DNA from: Symbiodinium natans
Lineage: Eukaryota; Sar; Dinophyceae; Suessiales; Symbiodiniaceae
Reading direction: 5' to 3'
DNA length: 64,000 bases
NCBI GenBank assembly: GCA_905221605.1
Contig: CAJNDS010002440.1
Span: 204,485-268,484 of the forward strand
Made by a program: the position numbers and the translations under genes. Each line of letters begins with the position of its first letter. Positions within the stretch are counted from its first letter, which is position 1. The notes under the pieces are model-generated. The model did not search any database, was not told where the DNA came from, and saw only the letters and a list, made by a program, of their open reading frames with translations. Shown piece by piece: positions 19,137-35,574 of the stretch.

Positions 19137-21300
19137 GTTCCAAGCTCACTTCGAAGCTCCCTTACCTCGCTATCATCTTGCTGCTTCTGTCTCTCCATCT
19201 CCTCTTGGGGACTCGAGTTTCCTCTGCCCATGGCTCCAAGACAGGCACGTCAAGACCCTCCTTAGCCCTGCATGACAGCCCTAAGCCTGTTCCCTAAGCC
19301 CTAAACCCTAGACCTTGAACCCTGAACCCTAAACCCTGAACCCTAAGCCTGAATCATTCAATTCCGACGCTCTGTCCTCAACATGAACATGCTGGGGGGT
19401 GCAAACCCGTCATCAGCATGAAAGCTAGACCTATGTCTAAGCAGACCAAGTACCGAAAGAATATCCAGCGACGCGTCACTCTCATATCCACCTCCTTTCA
19501 TGTCCACGTCACCTCCACCCTCATCTGTCCGCGTGGATGCAGAAGTATCAGCCCTTCTTGGACATCGCAGCCCGCCAACCCACTGGCCACCCAAACCTGA
19601 TTAAAAGCCCTTCCCTCTTTTCTCGCGAAAGAGCATAGGCATCTCGTCGTCTCGAGACATCTTCTCGAGGGGTTTGGGAGTTTGTGAACTGCAAGCACAG
19701 AGTTTGGAGGCTTTCTCTTTGGTTCAGGGTTGGGGCTCCCTGGGATTAGGGGTTCAGGGGTTGGGGCTTCAGGTTCAGGGTTTAGGGGGCTCCAGGTCCT
19801 CCAGGTTCAGGGGTTAGGGCTTCAGGTCCCCCTGACACAGCCAGCCGCAAGGGTGACTACTGCCAGAGATCCCCTCACGTGCAGGGCATCAGTGGGTTGC
19901 TGCTGAAGAAGTGAATCTCAGCTACCCCTAAAACAACCACTGCCCACCCTTTTCAAAACCCCCCCCCCCCCACAAGCCCCTAAGCCCTAAATCCTAAACC
20001 CTTAACCCTGGGCAGCAACCCATTGTGCCAGCTGACAAAGGGGGATCTTGGGCTCCCAAGCATCGGATGCAGGGTTTGTGGCGCTCCCCTACATACAACC
20101 GCAAAGAAAGTCAGTATTCATACCCTAAACCCTAAACCCTAAACCCTAAAACCCTAAGCCCTAAGCCCTAAACCCTAAACCCTAAACCCTAAACCCTAAA
20201 CCCTAACCAGCAATAACGGTCCATACTGCAATATCAAGCACGCATCGCCCTTCTTGGAAGGAAAAGCGGCCAGTGCCAGACACAAAAGTAAGATCGCATC
20301 GTTTCTCGCCTGAGGCCTGCGATTGGGGTTTAGGGTTTAGGGTTTAGGGTTTAGGGTTTAGGGTTTAGGGTTTAGGATTTAGGGTTTAGGGTTTAGGGTT
20401 TAAGGTTTAGGGTTTAGGGTTTAGGGTTTAGGGTTTAGGGGGTTTAGGGTTTAGGGGGTTTAGGGTTTAGGGTTTAGGGTTTAGGGTTTAGGGTTTTAGG
20501 GTTTTAGGGTTGGGTTTGGGGTTTAGGGTTTAGGGTTTAGTTTAGGGTTCCGGGTTTCGGGTTTAGGGCTTAGGGTTTAGGGTTTAGGGTTTAGGAACTT
20601 TTCCTTAGTAGTGCTAGTATTATTTGTTATTCCTTTTCTTCCCATTCACCACATTATTACTCGTTGCATCCTTCTCATTCCAACTGCTATATGATTGAAC
20701 ACTCTTGCTATTGCAGTCATTGCGAGTGTCCATAAGACTCCGAGTGTTACTGGCATGTTCAATATTGCAGATGTTGTCACATACTAACCCTAAACCCTAA
20801 ACCCTAAACCCTAAACCCTAAACCCTAAACCCTAAACCCATTGTTCCCAAGTTTATAAGTCCGGCACTGAAAGCTGGCAGCTTCTTTGAGAGAGCTGGGG
20901 AGTTCCTGGATGCCCGAAGGAAAGACACCAATCACAATGATAGAGGGTTTAGGGTTTAGGGTTTAGGGTTTGGGGTTTAGGGCTTAGAGCTTAGGGTTTA
21001 GGGTTTAGGGGTTAGGGTCCAGGGTTTGGGGTTTAGGGCTTAGGGTTTAGGGTTTAGGGTTAGGGCTTAGAATTTCGGGTTTAGGGTTTCGGGTTTAGGG
21101 TTTAGGGCTTAGAATTTCGGGTTTAGGGTTTCGGGTTTAGGGTTTAGGGTTTGGTTTTAGGGTCTAGGGTCTAGGGTCTAGGGTCTAGGGTCTAGGGTTT
21201 AGGGTTTAGGGTTTAGGGTTTACGGTTTAGGGTTTAGGGTTTAGGGTTTAGGGTTTAGGGTCCAGGGTTTAGGGTTTAGGGGTGGCAGTGGTTTCCTTCA
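19137..21300. repeat. Gene-poor stretch dominated by telomere-type arrays
   Basis: The arrays are at about 19264-19345 (degenerate CCCTGAA/CCCTAAA), 20122-20211 (CCCTAAA), 20324-20594 (TTTAGGG), 20786-20839 (CCCTAAA) and 20944-21284 (TTTAGGG with TTTCGGG, TCTAGGG and TTGGGG-like variants). The spacers (for example 19350-19720 and 20600-20780) contain no coding pattern I trust. Confidence 0.75.
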
Positions 21301-21326
21301 TGTAGTGAATGCGAGAAGGGAAGTCC

Positions 21327-21535
21327 CTAATTCTCAGAAGCTCCCGCGTACGCGTGGTATCTGCCGTAAGTGCCGTATGGACGGTCACTTTCCACAAAGG
21401 CAGAGGCAATTCGAAGACGGAACATTACCGGAAAGTCCTTCCGAATGTAGGGATTACCCCACGTCTGAAACAGAGTTTCGTTGACCCCCGCGGGTTTCCC
21501 GTCGCGGTACACGCAGTACGGCCTCAGAGCACTCC
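21327..21535 (-). CDS. Isolated exon, unknown protein
   Basis: An open minus-strand segment reads VYRDGKPAGVNETLF, FPVMFRLRIASAF and DRPYGTYGRYHAYAG, bounded on both sides by TTTAGGG repeats. The composition looks like real protein, but no family is recognised and it lacks a start and stop of its own. Confidence 0.4.
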
Positions 21536-21536
21536 G

Positions 21537-21999
21537 TTTCAGGGTTTAGGGTTCAGGGATTAGGGTTTAGGGTTTAGGGTTTTAGGGTTCCTTCCTGACA
21601 TGTTTCCTAGCAGCACTTCTGCTAAAAGTTGTCCTTGGGGATATCAACGATGGACAAGTGAGAGCCTACAGAAGAAGAACCTCACAACGCCTTCCTGCAA
21701 ACTTCACTCCATCTTTCAACAGGTGATGGTCCCGCTGCTAAACCCTGCGCCCTTCACCCTGAACCCGAAGCCCTAATCCTTACACCGTAAACCCTAAGCC
21801 CTAAACCCTAACCCTGAGCCCCATACCCTACACTGTGGCCACGCTTGCATGCGCGCAACCCCTGCACCCTGAGGGTTTAGGGATGTTTAGGGTTTAAGGT
21901 TTAGGGTTTATAGGGTTTAGGGTTTAGGGTTTAGGGTTTAGGGTTTAGGGTTTAGGGTTTAGGGTTTAGGGTTTAGGGTTTAGGGTTTAGGGTTTAGGG
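21537..21999. repeat. TTTAGGG arrays and degenerate CCCTAAA runs
   Basis: Arrays at 21537-21590 and 21871-21999 (about seventeen units) flank about 280 bp with scattered CCCTAAC/CCCTGAA units and no exon that I can support. Confidence 0.75.
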
Positions 22000-22228
22000 T
22001 TGAGTCCTAGATGCCTGAACGCTAAAACCCCCCCGAACCCCCCATACACCCTAAACCTTCCAAACCCTGAGCCCCTACTCAAAAACATCATGAGATACAG
22101 AACCATCTAGGGTCTAAGCCCTATACCTTATTCCCTCAACCCAAAAACCTACACCCAGAACCCTAAACCCTAAACCCTATACCTTATCCCCTCAACCCAA
22201 AAACCTACACCCGGAAACCTACACCCTG

Positions 22229-22720
22229 AACCCTAAACCATCAAAGTCGCTCCGAAGCTGGAGGCGTAGGCGGGCACAGGTCTTGAACCTGCCAGGGATC
22301 ATGTGGCACTCTCGATTTGATTTTCAGGGTTTAGAGTTTCGGGTTTCGGGTTGAGGGGTTCTCAGCAAACAAGAACGCTGCAGGGTCGAGGGTTTGGGCG
22401 TAGATTGTCGGTTTCGGGTCGCCTGAAACCCTAAGCCCAGTTCACTGAGACACCTCTGTCCTACACTACACACCAACACCCGCTGCTCGAAGCTGCACAA
22501 AAGTTTCGGAGACAGAGTACACGTTGGTATGTTCCTCCTTACACTGACAGTCCTTCATAAGGGTTGAAAAGAACTCAATAATCCCTACACAGGACAGTTC
22601 GTTTAAGGGAACATACGCATTCTGTGATCGCACGTGTGCGAGGGAACCTCCCCATAGAGGTTGCCGAGAGTAGAGCCCAAGGCATCCAGCACTTCCATGC
22701 CCTCGTCGTCCACCTCAGGG
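22229..22720 (-). CDS. Two possible short exons, unknown protein
   Basis: On the minus strand 22318-22229 reads NRECHMIPGRFKTCARLRLQ and 22720-22626 reads DEGMEVLDALGSTLGNLYGE. Both look protein-like and are separated by an inverted-repeat element. No domain is recognised and the link between them is inferred. Confidence 0.3.
22527..22616. mobile_element. Introner family D, copy 2
   Basis: GTATGTTCC (22527-22535) and GGAACATAC (22608-22616) are perfect inverted ends. The interior carries ACAGTCCTT and AGGACAGT like the other D copies. Confidence 0.7.
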
Positions 22721-22726
22721 GGCGGG

Positions 22727-22916
22727 GGGGTTTCGGGTTTCGGGTTTAGGGTGTAGGGTTTAGGGTTTAGGGTTTGGGGTTTAGGGTTTAGGGTTTAGGG
22801 TTTAGGGTTTAGGGTTTAGGGTTTAGGGTTTAGGGTTTAGGGTTTAGGGTTTAGGGTTTAGGGTTTAGGGTTTAGGGTTTGAAGTTTAGGGTTTAGGGTT
22901 TAGGGTTTAGGGTTTT
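22727..22916. repeat. TTTAGGG array
   Basis: About 26 units with a few TTTCGGG and TTTGGGG variants near the left edge. Confidence 0.9.
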
Positions 22917-24777
22917 TCAGCAACTGCCCAGTAGCATGAAAGCCCCTTCATGCAGATCTGGCTAGAATCTGGCTATTATCCGCCGGCCCCTTGAGATGCA
23001 AGGACAGCCCCTCCAGGGCGCCCCGGAAAGAGCTTCTCGCGATAGTTCTGTGTGGGGGTAAGAAGGACAAGTTGAAAGCATGTGCGGTTGAGGAACTCGC
23101 GTGTCTGTGTCTCTGTGTTTGTGTGTGTGTGTGCCTGCAAGTGCGTGTGGTTGAATTGCGCTGCGCCCAGCGAACGACACACGTGTTAGAAACACGTGTC
23201 GGGTACGCGCATGCACGTGAAAACGTGCATATGCCCTACATCCACCACAACGTGCGGGGCTTGGCTTGCTTCGCTGCGTGTTTGTGTGATCGCGTGGGCG
23301 TTCGCGTGTTCATGTGCTCCGAAGAAGGTGGGAGCTTCTCGGAACGCAGCTTCAGCAACCCTTCGCGCCACGCAGTGTTCTTTGCGGCCGCTTCAGAAGC
23401 CCTCCGTTTCTCCAGGTCACGTTTCGGGGAGGGAGCTCTGTCCCGAAGATATGGACAACATGTCGGGCAAAGCTTCGGAACATAATTCTTTATTGAGCCC
23501 CGAACACACGTTTTTTGCACTAGTAGTTGCGCGCCCGGGTTTGAGGTTGCCACCACAAGACATGTTGATATCATGCTCTCTCAAAGGTACCAAAACCCCA
23601 AGAAGAAGCCCATCATGAGAATCAGCAACCCCATCTGATTTGCCGGGTAGCCCCGGCCCCCACCCCCACCCCCATGGCGCGAGCAAACCCGACCAAATAA
23701 CGCTAATGATGTTCTCATGTTCACGCAAAGCGTTGAATTTCGCCCCTAAACCCTAAACCCTAAACCCTAAACCCTAAACCCTAAACCCTAAACCCTAAGC
23801 GTTTTTGCTCATCACAGGGCTTCGCCACGTGTGCATTCTTGCAGGGTGCCACGCCACTGAACGCTGTAGCAACAACAGCAAAAGCCAACACACCCTAAAC
23901 CCTAAACAGGAACCTATTCATTGAGGGTCTAGCAAGGGGAACTTCCCGGCTGCGAGTGACTTCGGAAAGCGGTAGTTACATGGGACTGTGCCCATGAAGG
24001 GTTTAGGGTTTAGGGTTTAGGGTTTAGGGTTTAGGGTTTAGGGTTTAGGGTTTAGGGTTTAGGGTTTAGGGTTTAGGGGCTGGGGTTTAGGGTTTAGGGT
24101 TTAGGGTTTGGGGTTTAGGGTTCAGGGTTTAGGGTTTTTAGGGTTTAGGGTTTAGGGTTTTTAGGGTTTAGGGTTTAGGGTTTAGGGTTTAGGGTTTAGG
24201 GTTTAGGGTTTAGGGTTTAGGGTTTAGGGTTTAGGGGGGTTTAGGGTTTAGGGTTTAGGGTTCAGGGTTTAGGGTTTAGGGTGGGGCCCTCGAACCTCGC
24301 CGATGGGGGCAAAGCCATGAGCATCCAACCTGGAGTTGTTTCCGTAGTTCCTGAGCGTTGGTTAGCCGAGTTCCGGGCTGTGGGGGGTTTAGTAGGGTCT
24401 AGGGTCTAGGGTCGAGGGTCTGGGGGTCGAGGGTCTTGCGTTGATGGACTTTTGTCCCCTCGGGAAAAGCTTTAATTACTTCGGCACTAACCAGAAACCC
24501 TAAGACAACCACATCAAAGCTCTGAATATACGAGACCCCATCCTTGTTCCCGACCCTGGACACCACTGTACAAACTCTCTACCAACCCTACAGCAGTCCC
24601 AAAATGAATCCCAGAAATAGACATGATAGTAAGAAGAATAACAAGAATAAGATGAACAAAAATTGAGAATAAGAATAAGAATCTAAAAATAATTCTTGTA
24701 ATAGTACTCATATCAATATCAATAATCCGAATAGCAATAACACTAAACTGGTACCCGATTCCTTCATTCCCCCCTAG
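22917..24777. other. Stretch without a confident gene
   Basis: It contains a GT microsatellite (about 23108-23133), a CCCTAAA array (23744-23799), a long TTTAGGG array (23997-24283) and GAGTAAT-poor, A-rich DNA at 24600-24730. Minus-strand segments at about 23440-23250 (Arg/Lys-rich, with ASEAAAKNTAWREGLLKLRS) and 24400-24290 could be exons. I cannot assign either. Confidence 0.4.
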
Positions 24778-26638
24778 CCAGTACCGAGGTTCACGAAGAT
24801 CTCCGTGCTGAATCCTAGGGCGCAGTAGTCCGCTGCCGTGCAGTTCGGGCGCAGCGGCTGGCCTTCGTGTTGGCGAGTAGGGACTGGAGGTGAGTAGGGT
24901 TTAGCGTTTAGGGCTTTGGGTTTTGGGTTCTGGTTTTAGGGTGTACTTCAAACAGCTACTCAGCTACTCTACCTCTTCCTTCCCTAAGCAACGCCAAGTC
25001 TAGTTCATGATTGGGATAATATGATGAAAAATTCAACTTTACATTCCTTATTGAGTTTAAGTACCCTTAAACATGTAAAATGTTACCCCCGCAATGACAA
25101 AGAAGTGGCATGGGTCATCAGGCCCGGCTTGGCAAGTCACCGCATCCATGGCAAAGGCCACCCGACCCCGAGTGTTGGTCTCCAGGGCTGGGGCTGTCGC
25201 GTTGCTGGTCTTCCACCTTGAGCTGTCGGTATAAAAAATGAGGGACTAGGGTACTACTGCGGGGTTCATATAGGATTCGTGTACCTTAAGCTGTCGGCAC
25301 TTGGAGGTTCAGGGTACGCATGAACCAGTTTCAATTGCACGTATCAGCCACGTATAAGCCCCTTAAGTGCCCTAATCAGGTTACAGTTGGGTTAAAGTAC
25401 AGGTATAATTGGGCATTGGGTGCACAAGTACTATGAACCTCCAAGTATAGGGAATGAAGGAATGGGTACTACTGCGGGGTTCATATAGGATTCATGTACA
25501 GTTGGCATGAGGTTATGTAAGGCTTGTGGTTGGCGGGGAATGAAGGAATAGGGTACAATCATGGTTACTACAGTAGGTCCGAGTCCTAAAAAGAAAAACC
25601 TAAACCCCAAACCCCAAACCCCAAACCCCAAACCCCAAACCCTAAACCCTAAACCCTAAACCCTAAACCCTAAACAGCAAAAGCCACTTGGTCCAGGCGT
25701 TGTTGACTTTTGGGTCGCCCACCAAGCCCCACTGGCTGACAAAGCGTGTGCTCTCGTTTCTGTAGTCATTCCTTGAGGGTTTAGGGTATAGGGTTTAGGG
25801 TTTAGGGTTTAGGGTTTAGGGTTTAAGGTTTAGGGTTTAGGGTTCCCCCTTATACTCACAGTCCTTAATGGGGACAAAAGCACCCCCCCTACGATAACCC
25901 CTATTAAGGACTGTCAGTATAAGGTTCCTATACTGAACTTGGAACCCTAGCAAAAAACTATGTGTTGCTGTTCTTAGGAAGTAGAGTACCCAAAAAACAC
26001 AAACCATTCCCAAGTATCCCTACGATTCCGATACCCAAACTTAAACAAGTTACTTCCAAGATTCCGATACCAAAAAACATATATACATATCTATACATAT
26101 ATATATATATATGTTCCAAGCATTCCCTTAAGATTCCGGCACCAAAAAAATCACAAAAAAACATGTTTCCAAGCATTCCCTAAGATTCCGATAGATGGCC
26201 ACCCTCTTCCACCAGTTGAGCTTCGAGAGCTGCCAGAAGCGCTGGGCAAAGGGCGGCGCCCAATCCCGGTAGGTTTTGACCTGGGGTTTAGGGTCTAGGG
26301 CGTTGGGTTTAGGGTTTAGGGTTTAAGGTTCAGGGTCTAGGGCTAAACCCTAACTTTTAGGGTTTAGGGTTTAGGGTGTAAGGTTTAAGGCTTGAGGTTC
26401 TGACCTTGAAGCTGCGCCCATCTCGAAGCACGAACTTCACTGTAAATGTGGGTGGCGGCTCGGTGTCGAAGCAGGCAGCATCGCCGGGGGGCGCCCAGGC
26501 GCAGCGCAGCAGCCGGGCGTTGTGAAAGGAGCCCCCGTGCTTTGCAACCGAGAGTAAGGCTGGGGAGTCGCAGTCCTCTGCACATTGGCAAGAGGCTTCC
26601 CAGAACAAGAAGCACAGCAGGAACTTCAACGGCCACAT
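24778..26638 (-). CDS. Putative secreted protein, multi-exon, family unknown
   Basis: The likely start is at 26638: MWPLKFLLCFLFWEASC is a good signal peptide, followed by a Cys-containing ectodomain with FTVKFVLRDGRSFKV. Further protein-like minus-strand segments follow: about 26290-26203 (YRDWAPPFAQRFWQLSKL), 25768-25680 (ESTRFVSQWGLVGDPKV), 25215-25100 (NTRGRVAFAMDAVTCQAG, DDPCHFFVI) and 24895-24780 (LRPNCTAADYCALGFSTEIF). They are separated by telomere-type arrays and inverted-repeat elements, as in the other genes here. The exon chain is inferred from strand, order and composition, and the exact splice points are not resolved. No family is recognised. Confidence 0.5.
25004..25105. mobile_element. 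Introner family G, copy 1
   Basis: This AT-rich element contains CCTTATTGAGTTTAAGTACC and TTCATGATTGGGATAA. It matches the family G copy at 28687-28796 across most of its length and has imperfect inverted ends. Confidence 0.75.
25245..25560. repeat. Repeated intronic motif, two copies
   Basis: GGGTACTACTGCGGGGTTCA followed by TATAGGATTCxTGTACx occurs at about 25249 and 25465. The stretch between is AT-rich with further partial copies of AGGGAATGAAGGAAT. It lies in an intron of the putative secreted-protein gene. Confidence 0.65.
25596..25843. repeat. CCCTAAA and TTTAGGG arrays flanking an exon
   Basis: A CCCCAAA/CCCTAAA array at 25596-25675 and a TTTAGGG array at 25777-25843 lie on either side of a protein-like minus-strand segment. 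The two arrays point toward each other. Confidence 0.85.
25844..25930. mobile_element. Introner family D, copy 3
   Basis: TTCCCCCTTATACTCACAG on the left and CTGTCAGTATAAGG on the right are inverted copies, around ACAGTCCTTAAT and ATTAAGGACTGT. Confidence 0.75.
25985..26200. repeat. Four-copy degenerate repeat with AT core
   Basis: The motif TTCCAAG, then ATTCCC, then AAGATTCCGATACC recurs about four times around an ATATAT tract (26083-26115). It is intronic. Confidence 0.65.
26283..26398. repeat. Degenerate TTTAGGG array
   Basis: TTTAGGG and TCTAGGG units run directly up to the exon encoding the signal peptide. Confidence 0.8.
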
Positions 26639-27601
26639 GTGGGAGGCCGGAGCAACCAAGGTTGCGGAGCTACGACTAGGGATTGCCGAGCGACTTTGTG
26701 AGCTCAGCACAAAAGCTGCGGGTGCTGAAGATCTCCCGAGGTTGGGGGGGATGTAGTTTATCAAGTGTATCTTGTATATGCACAACAGCATGGTAACTGT
26801 CAAAGAACAAACAATGAACACACTCCACGCAGCCATAAGATCTGAATTTGAAAGCCCGTAAGCATGCGGCAAGGAATGCTCCCTGGAGCTGGTTGCTCTA
26901 GCTCCATGTTGGTCCTTTCGGGGTTGCCTTTCGCAAAGGCCCCTAGCACATGTCTAGGGCACCCAGAGAGGGACCGTCATTTTTTGAGAACTACCTGCTA
27001 CTACATTAATGCGTTACTACAATTGTTGCTTTTTCATGCTGAAGTGCTACCACTATATACCCTGTTGTGAAGATGTGTCAAATGATGTCATTCACTTTCC
27101 GCTAGCACCCTGGGACCCTGCAACCCAGCCTGAATCTGAAGGTCTGCAATGATTCGAAACGATTTAAAAAAATATAATAACATATGCAACAATGTAGAAT
27201 GAAATATGAAATACACAATATACTATTGTCTAATCATAGTTTCCTACTTGTATACAAATAACAGAAAGCAAGCAATCAGTGCTCAAGCTGCGACTTCTCA
27301 GCTTCAGCAAAGGTCGCAACTGTCTGCCCTCGGACTGACTGTCACCCGCATGGCTTTGATACGGCATTGGGCAGTCACGTTGCGGCCAAAACAGCGAAGC
27401 TCAAGGTGTCAACCCTTCTGGGGGTTGGTTTGAGACGAATTCAGTGACGAGTAGGAGGCCGTTTTGTGCTTTGCATTGAAGGGTTCTCGAGCTAGTACAA
27501 CACATGGCGACGGCTCAGAAAAGCAGCCTAGTGTGACAGCAGCACTCCACAGCTAGGTCAATCATGCGTTTTGCGAAGTCTAAGTTTATACAACTTGCGG
27601 A
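26639..27601. other. Gene-poor AT-richer stretch
   Basis: Upstream of the putative secreted-protein start there are only short open frames. The stretch at 27160-27270 is AT-rich. It could hold a promoter or 5' UTR, but no site is recognisable. Confidence 0.4.
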
Positions 27602-27724
27602 TTAGCGGCCTTTACCTGCTTGAAACATGGTGCGGCTGTGCACGCTTTGCAAGTTCAAGGATAGAGCTGCATGTGCAAACAGCACCCTAAACCCTACACC
27701 CTCAACCCTAAACCCTAACCCCTC

Positions 27725-28233
27725 ACCAACTGCAAGCCTGTCTCTTTCGCTTTGTGCCCGACGGAGTCTGCTGTTGTATCTTGCCCGAATCTTCAGGACA
27801 AAAGTATATATTCGCGCAACTGCAGATGTCAGGCTGCCCTGTGTCAAGTTCATGCTCATAAGAATCGACTCGAAACAGGGGGCAGCCAGATGGATCGGCA
27901 GGGGCGCATGCCCAGTCACCACCGTGTCCGCCCACAAACGCTTTGTGACAAGGGGTGGCTGCAGCGAATGTACTTAAACATGAGCTGGTGTGGCTTTGCA
28001 GACTTCTAACGGCCTTGCTGGAAGCTGCTGCCTGGAAAATACATGGCACGGTCGGCCACTCCCTGTGCATGGTAGATTGCCACCAGCAATGCAATAAAAG
28101 GGGGCGCTAGGAGCACGAGTTGCTGCGCACCACGATTTCTGAATTCACCGTGTATTTTGGGCGGCCACTGCGTGACCTCCTGCAAAGAGATTGGACGCCC
28201 AAGCTTGCTGTACATGTTGGCACAAAAAGTCAA
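27725..28233 (-). CDS. Possible membrane-protein exons, unknown
   Basis: A minus-strand frame at 28233-28020 contains a hydrophobic helix (LVLLAPPFIALLVAIYHAQG) after a polar start (MYSKLGRPISLQEVT). A second frame at about 27937-27725 reads LTSAVARIYTFVLKIRARYN. CCCTAAA runs lie on both sides (27690-27720 and 28234-28325). They are protein-like but have no assignable family, and the frame choice in the second segment is uncertain. Confidence 0.33.
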
Positions 28234-28325
28234 CCCTAAACCCTAAACCCTAAACCCAAAAAACCCTAAATCCTAAACCCTAAACCCCAAACCCTAAACC
28301 CTCAACCCGAAACCCTAAACCCTAT
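28234..28325. repeat. CCCTAAA array
   Basis: About twelve CCCTAAA-type units with AAACCCT and CCCGAAA variants separate the unknown membrane exons from the nucleotidase stop codon. Confidence 0.85.
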
Positions 28326-28412
28326 TCTCCGTCTGCTCTACGTTCTGGACAGTCCTTGCTACCCCGCCGATGCCTGGGCGTCAAGATGACGGAACTTTCA
28401 CACAGCATCTGC

Positions 28413-32700
<4,288 letters not shown>

Positions 32701-35574
32701 ATGGTAGCTGATGCTTCCAATCAGACAGCATGCCGAGAAAAGCTCTCAAGCAAGTGCTGATGGGAGCTGGCAAGCCAGGTAGTCAAACCCAATAGATCTT
32801 CAAGTCACTAGGCGCGAAGCTTTTGGGCAGATGGTGCGGTAGAGTATGAAACATGTTGTCCAGAAGACGGACTAGCATACGGCAAAACAAAGGTTTGTGA
32901 GTGCTCGATTCTGACAATAATGCCCGACGACGGAAAACCCATGCCGTGTGTGAAGCGGGTGAGTTTCACGAAGTCTGGATCCATCTGCCGGCCTACTGAA
33001 TTCAATCCGAATCTCAATGAAACATTGTTTTTGGAGACCGCTAAAATTCCCTGTACCATTGAAGGGGAGGATTTCTGCACTAACTCACACAAAGCGCGAG
33101 TTGTACATCATACATTGTTCGTGTTGAGTACGGTCAATGGCTTGGGGATCTCGGAGCATTACGAAGCAAGATGTCACTACTTTTTCTGTTTTTGCATCAG
33201 CCGGCTCTCGTGAACTGTCATGGCATTTCTGGCATAGATAGGGTGAGAGTTTACGTGCGTCATGTGACGCGCACCTGGGACGACAAGGTCACCAGGTCAT
33301 CAGGTGCCTTTGCCAGTTGCAGCTGAGATGGCTTCCCCGGGATGCAAGCATCGCATGGCCGAGTGTCCATGAACAAGGTGGGCTCCCCAGGGCGTGGACC
33401 ATTTCCCTGCCTGGAGATCGCAACCTGCGGCCAGGGAGCCCTTGCCAAGAAGGCAATTAGGGAGTGGCGGGAGCCGAATGCGACTGCACATCATCACACA
33501 TTCGGGCAAAGACCCAGGAGTCTTTCCCCTGTGAACTTTCAGAAGACTTGCGTCAAGAAACTGGAACCCTCCAGCTGGGACTGAGCTTTTTTTGCACTGC
33601 AACTCGACGAAGATCAGCCTTGCATGCTTTGCAATCAGAGTTTGACCAAGCAGAAGCCTGACCAAGGGGAGGCCCACGAGCTTCGCTGAGGTCAAAGAGA
33701 CTGAGGAGCTTCACTAACCCAAGCACAGAGCCGAGGCCGAGAAGCTTTAGGGCTTTCGGCACATCGGACCGTTGACAGGTTATGGAGGTTGTGGAGGAGA
33801 ATGCTGTCGATTGTTGGGGAACGTCCAAATTGGGAAATCGAACTTTGGGCAATAATTAGCCAAGCCCGAATGCTCGATACGCGCATTTCGGGTGCGTTCG
33901 GGCACCCCTGGGTTCGAAGATGAACGCTCCACGTGTGCATCTCGGCGAACGGGCGCTGGAATAAACTCCAAGCGACTACACTGGTCAAGGCAGAAGCTCA
34001 AAATCGCTCCCTCCGTTGTGCGTTTCCCTTCTATGAGATACCGGTCTCGGCAGGCTTCAGAAAGAAAGAGGAAGGGAGCCAGAAACACTGTTTTTGATGG
34101 CGAACACCAAGCAGTAGTGCCCCGCCGATGAACTGGCCTTAAGGAGGCAGTACAAGGCAAACAAGGCAGGGAGAAGCCCACCAACGTGTGTGAGACAATC
34201 GCAGTGCCTGCACCACCAGGACTTTTACCTGACTTCCCGAAGCGTGAAAAACCGAAGGTCCCTCTGGTACCTTTTCCCTTCAAAGCACGAACCCAAACCT
34301 ATCTCAACCAAGTGCGGACACGCTCTTTTTCACTCGCAGGCCTTGAGCCAAAAGTCACGAAGTGCGCAAACTAAACGAATTCACATGTGAGCTTAAACTC
34401 AGCTTCAGAACAAAGTTCCTACACACTGCACACTCACTCAAGGTAGCGTATTGGGCAAAAACATACACTCGCATGATTTCCTAGGGAAATCATCGAGGCA
34501 AAAACATCGAGGATGGGATCACAAAGATTCCCAATCACTCCGAAGCAAAACAACTCTGCACAAGCTGATCCAAAACATGACAAAACCGTCAATGATCAGC
34601 TGGCCACATTCCCCTGGTGCGTACTCGCCACCAAAGCGAAACAACCGACACACCAGTCGATCTTTGACATAAAACTTAAACTCATGCAAGATCCCACCAT
34701 AAGGCAGGTTGTCCTGGGCCCAACTGGCAGCCAAGAGTTGTCCAAACTCGTGACAAACTGATTCAACTTGCATCATCCTGTACTCGACAGGGTTGCCTTG
34801 GAAGGTCTCCAAGAGTTCGTGGTGACAAACACGTCAGCCAATGGGAAAAACGCGGGCGGGCCATGGCGGCTTTGGATGCCATGGCGTTCCTCAAACGGCT
34901 ACGGGGCATCTTCTTCACCCCTTAAGGTTAGCACACACCTCAATTCATGTCCTCGCCATCCAGATCATCCTTTTTCTCCTCTCAACTTTCTTCTTCACGG
35001 CATCTATCATCACATTCTTCGATAACCGGCTTGGCTCGGATGTTTTCTTTCTTGCAGCATCCTTGCCAGGTCCGCAATGCTTGATTCGCACGTACTTGCT
35101 CGGCAATCCATAACTGGCCACTGACACGGAAGATCCTCTTGACCTTTTTCCCGCTCCATTTGGGCCTTCTTCCTTTTCACCGCGCAATCCCTTCTTTTCA
35201 CTTTTCTCTCTTCTTCTCGATCCTGCTGACCAACAGCTTTCTTTACCATCTCTCTCAACGCTTTTTTAAGTCGTCATTCTTTGCACATGTCTGCCACACC
35301 TGCTGCCACACATTTGATGGCATCATTAGATTGAATCGGAAAGGCTACTTGCAGTTGCATGAGCAGTGTCTGACCAAATGGAAGCTCCGTTTTGGTGTAA
35401 GCCCTGCAAATGGATTTTCAGAAGTGATCAAGCGTCCGATAAGGGACGCAGGAAAAGACCCTATCATTCAGTAGTTTTACCATTAGGAATTACTACGTAG
35501 AGAACAAATTATAATTGAATTACAAATGAAACGAAGTGAAATGCGTGAATTCAATTATAATGTGAACGAAGTAA
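32701..35574. other. About 2.9 kb without a confident gene
   Basis: Open frames on both strands are short and carry no domain I recognise. A minus-strand stretch at about 35260-34950 is very rich in Arg, Lys and Glu and might be an exon or a degraded retroelement piece. TTTAGGG arrays are absent. The last 100 bp before the LINE repeat ATTATAATT/AATTATAAT and are AT-rich. Confidence 0.45.

Noticed and set aside
20944-21284. CRISPR-like array
   Set aside because: The regular spacing is only the 7-bp telomere-type unit. There are no constant repeats of 25-40 bp with unique spacers and no cas genes.
22991-23485. Plus-strand 164-aa ORF
   Set aside because: Its middle is a GT microsatellite translating to Cys/Val repeats, and all recognisable genes in this half are on the minus strand.
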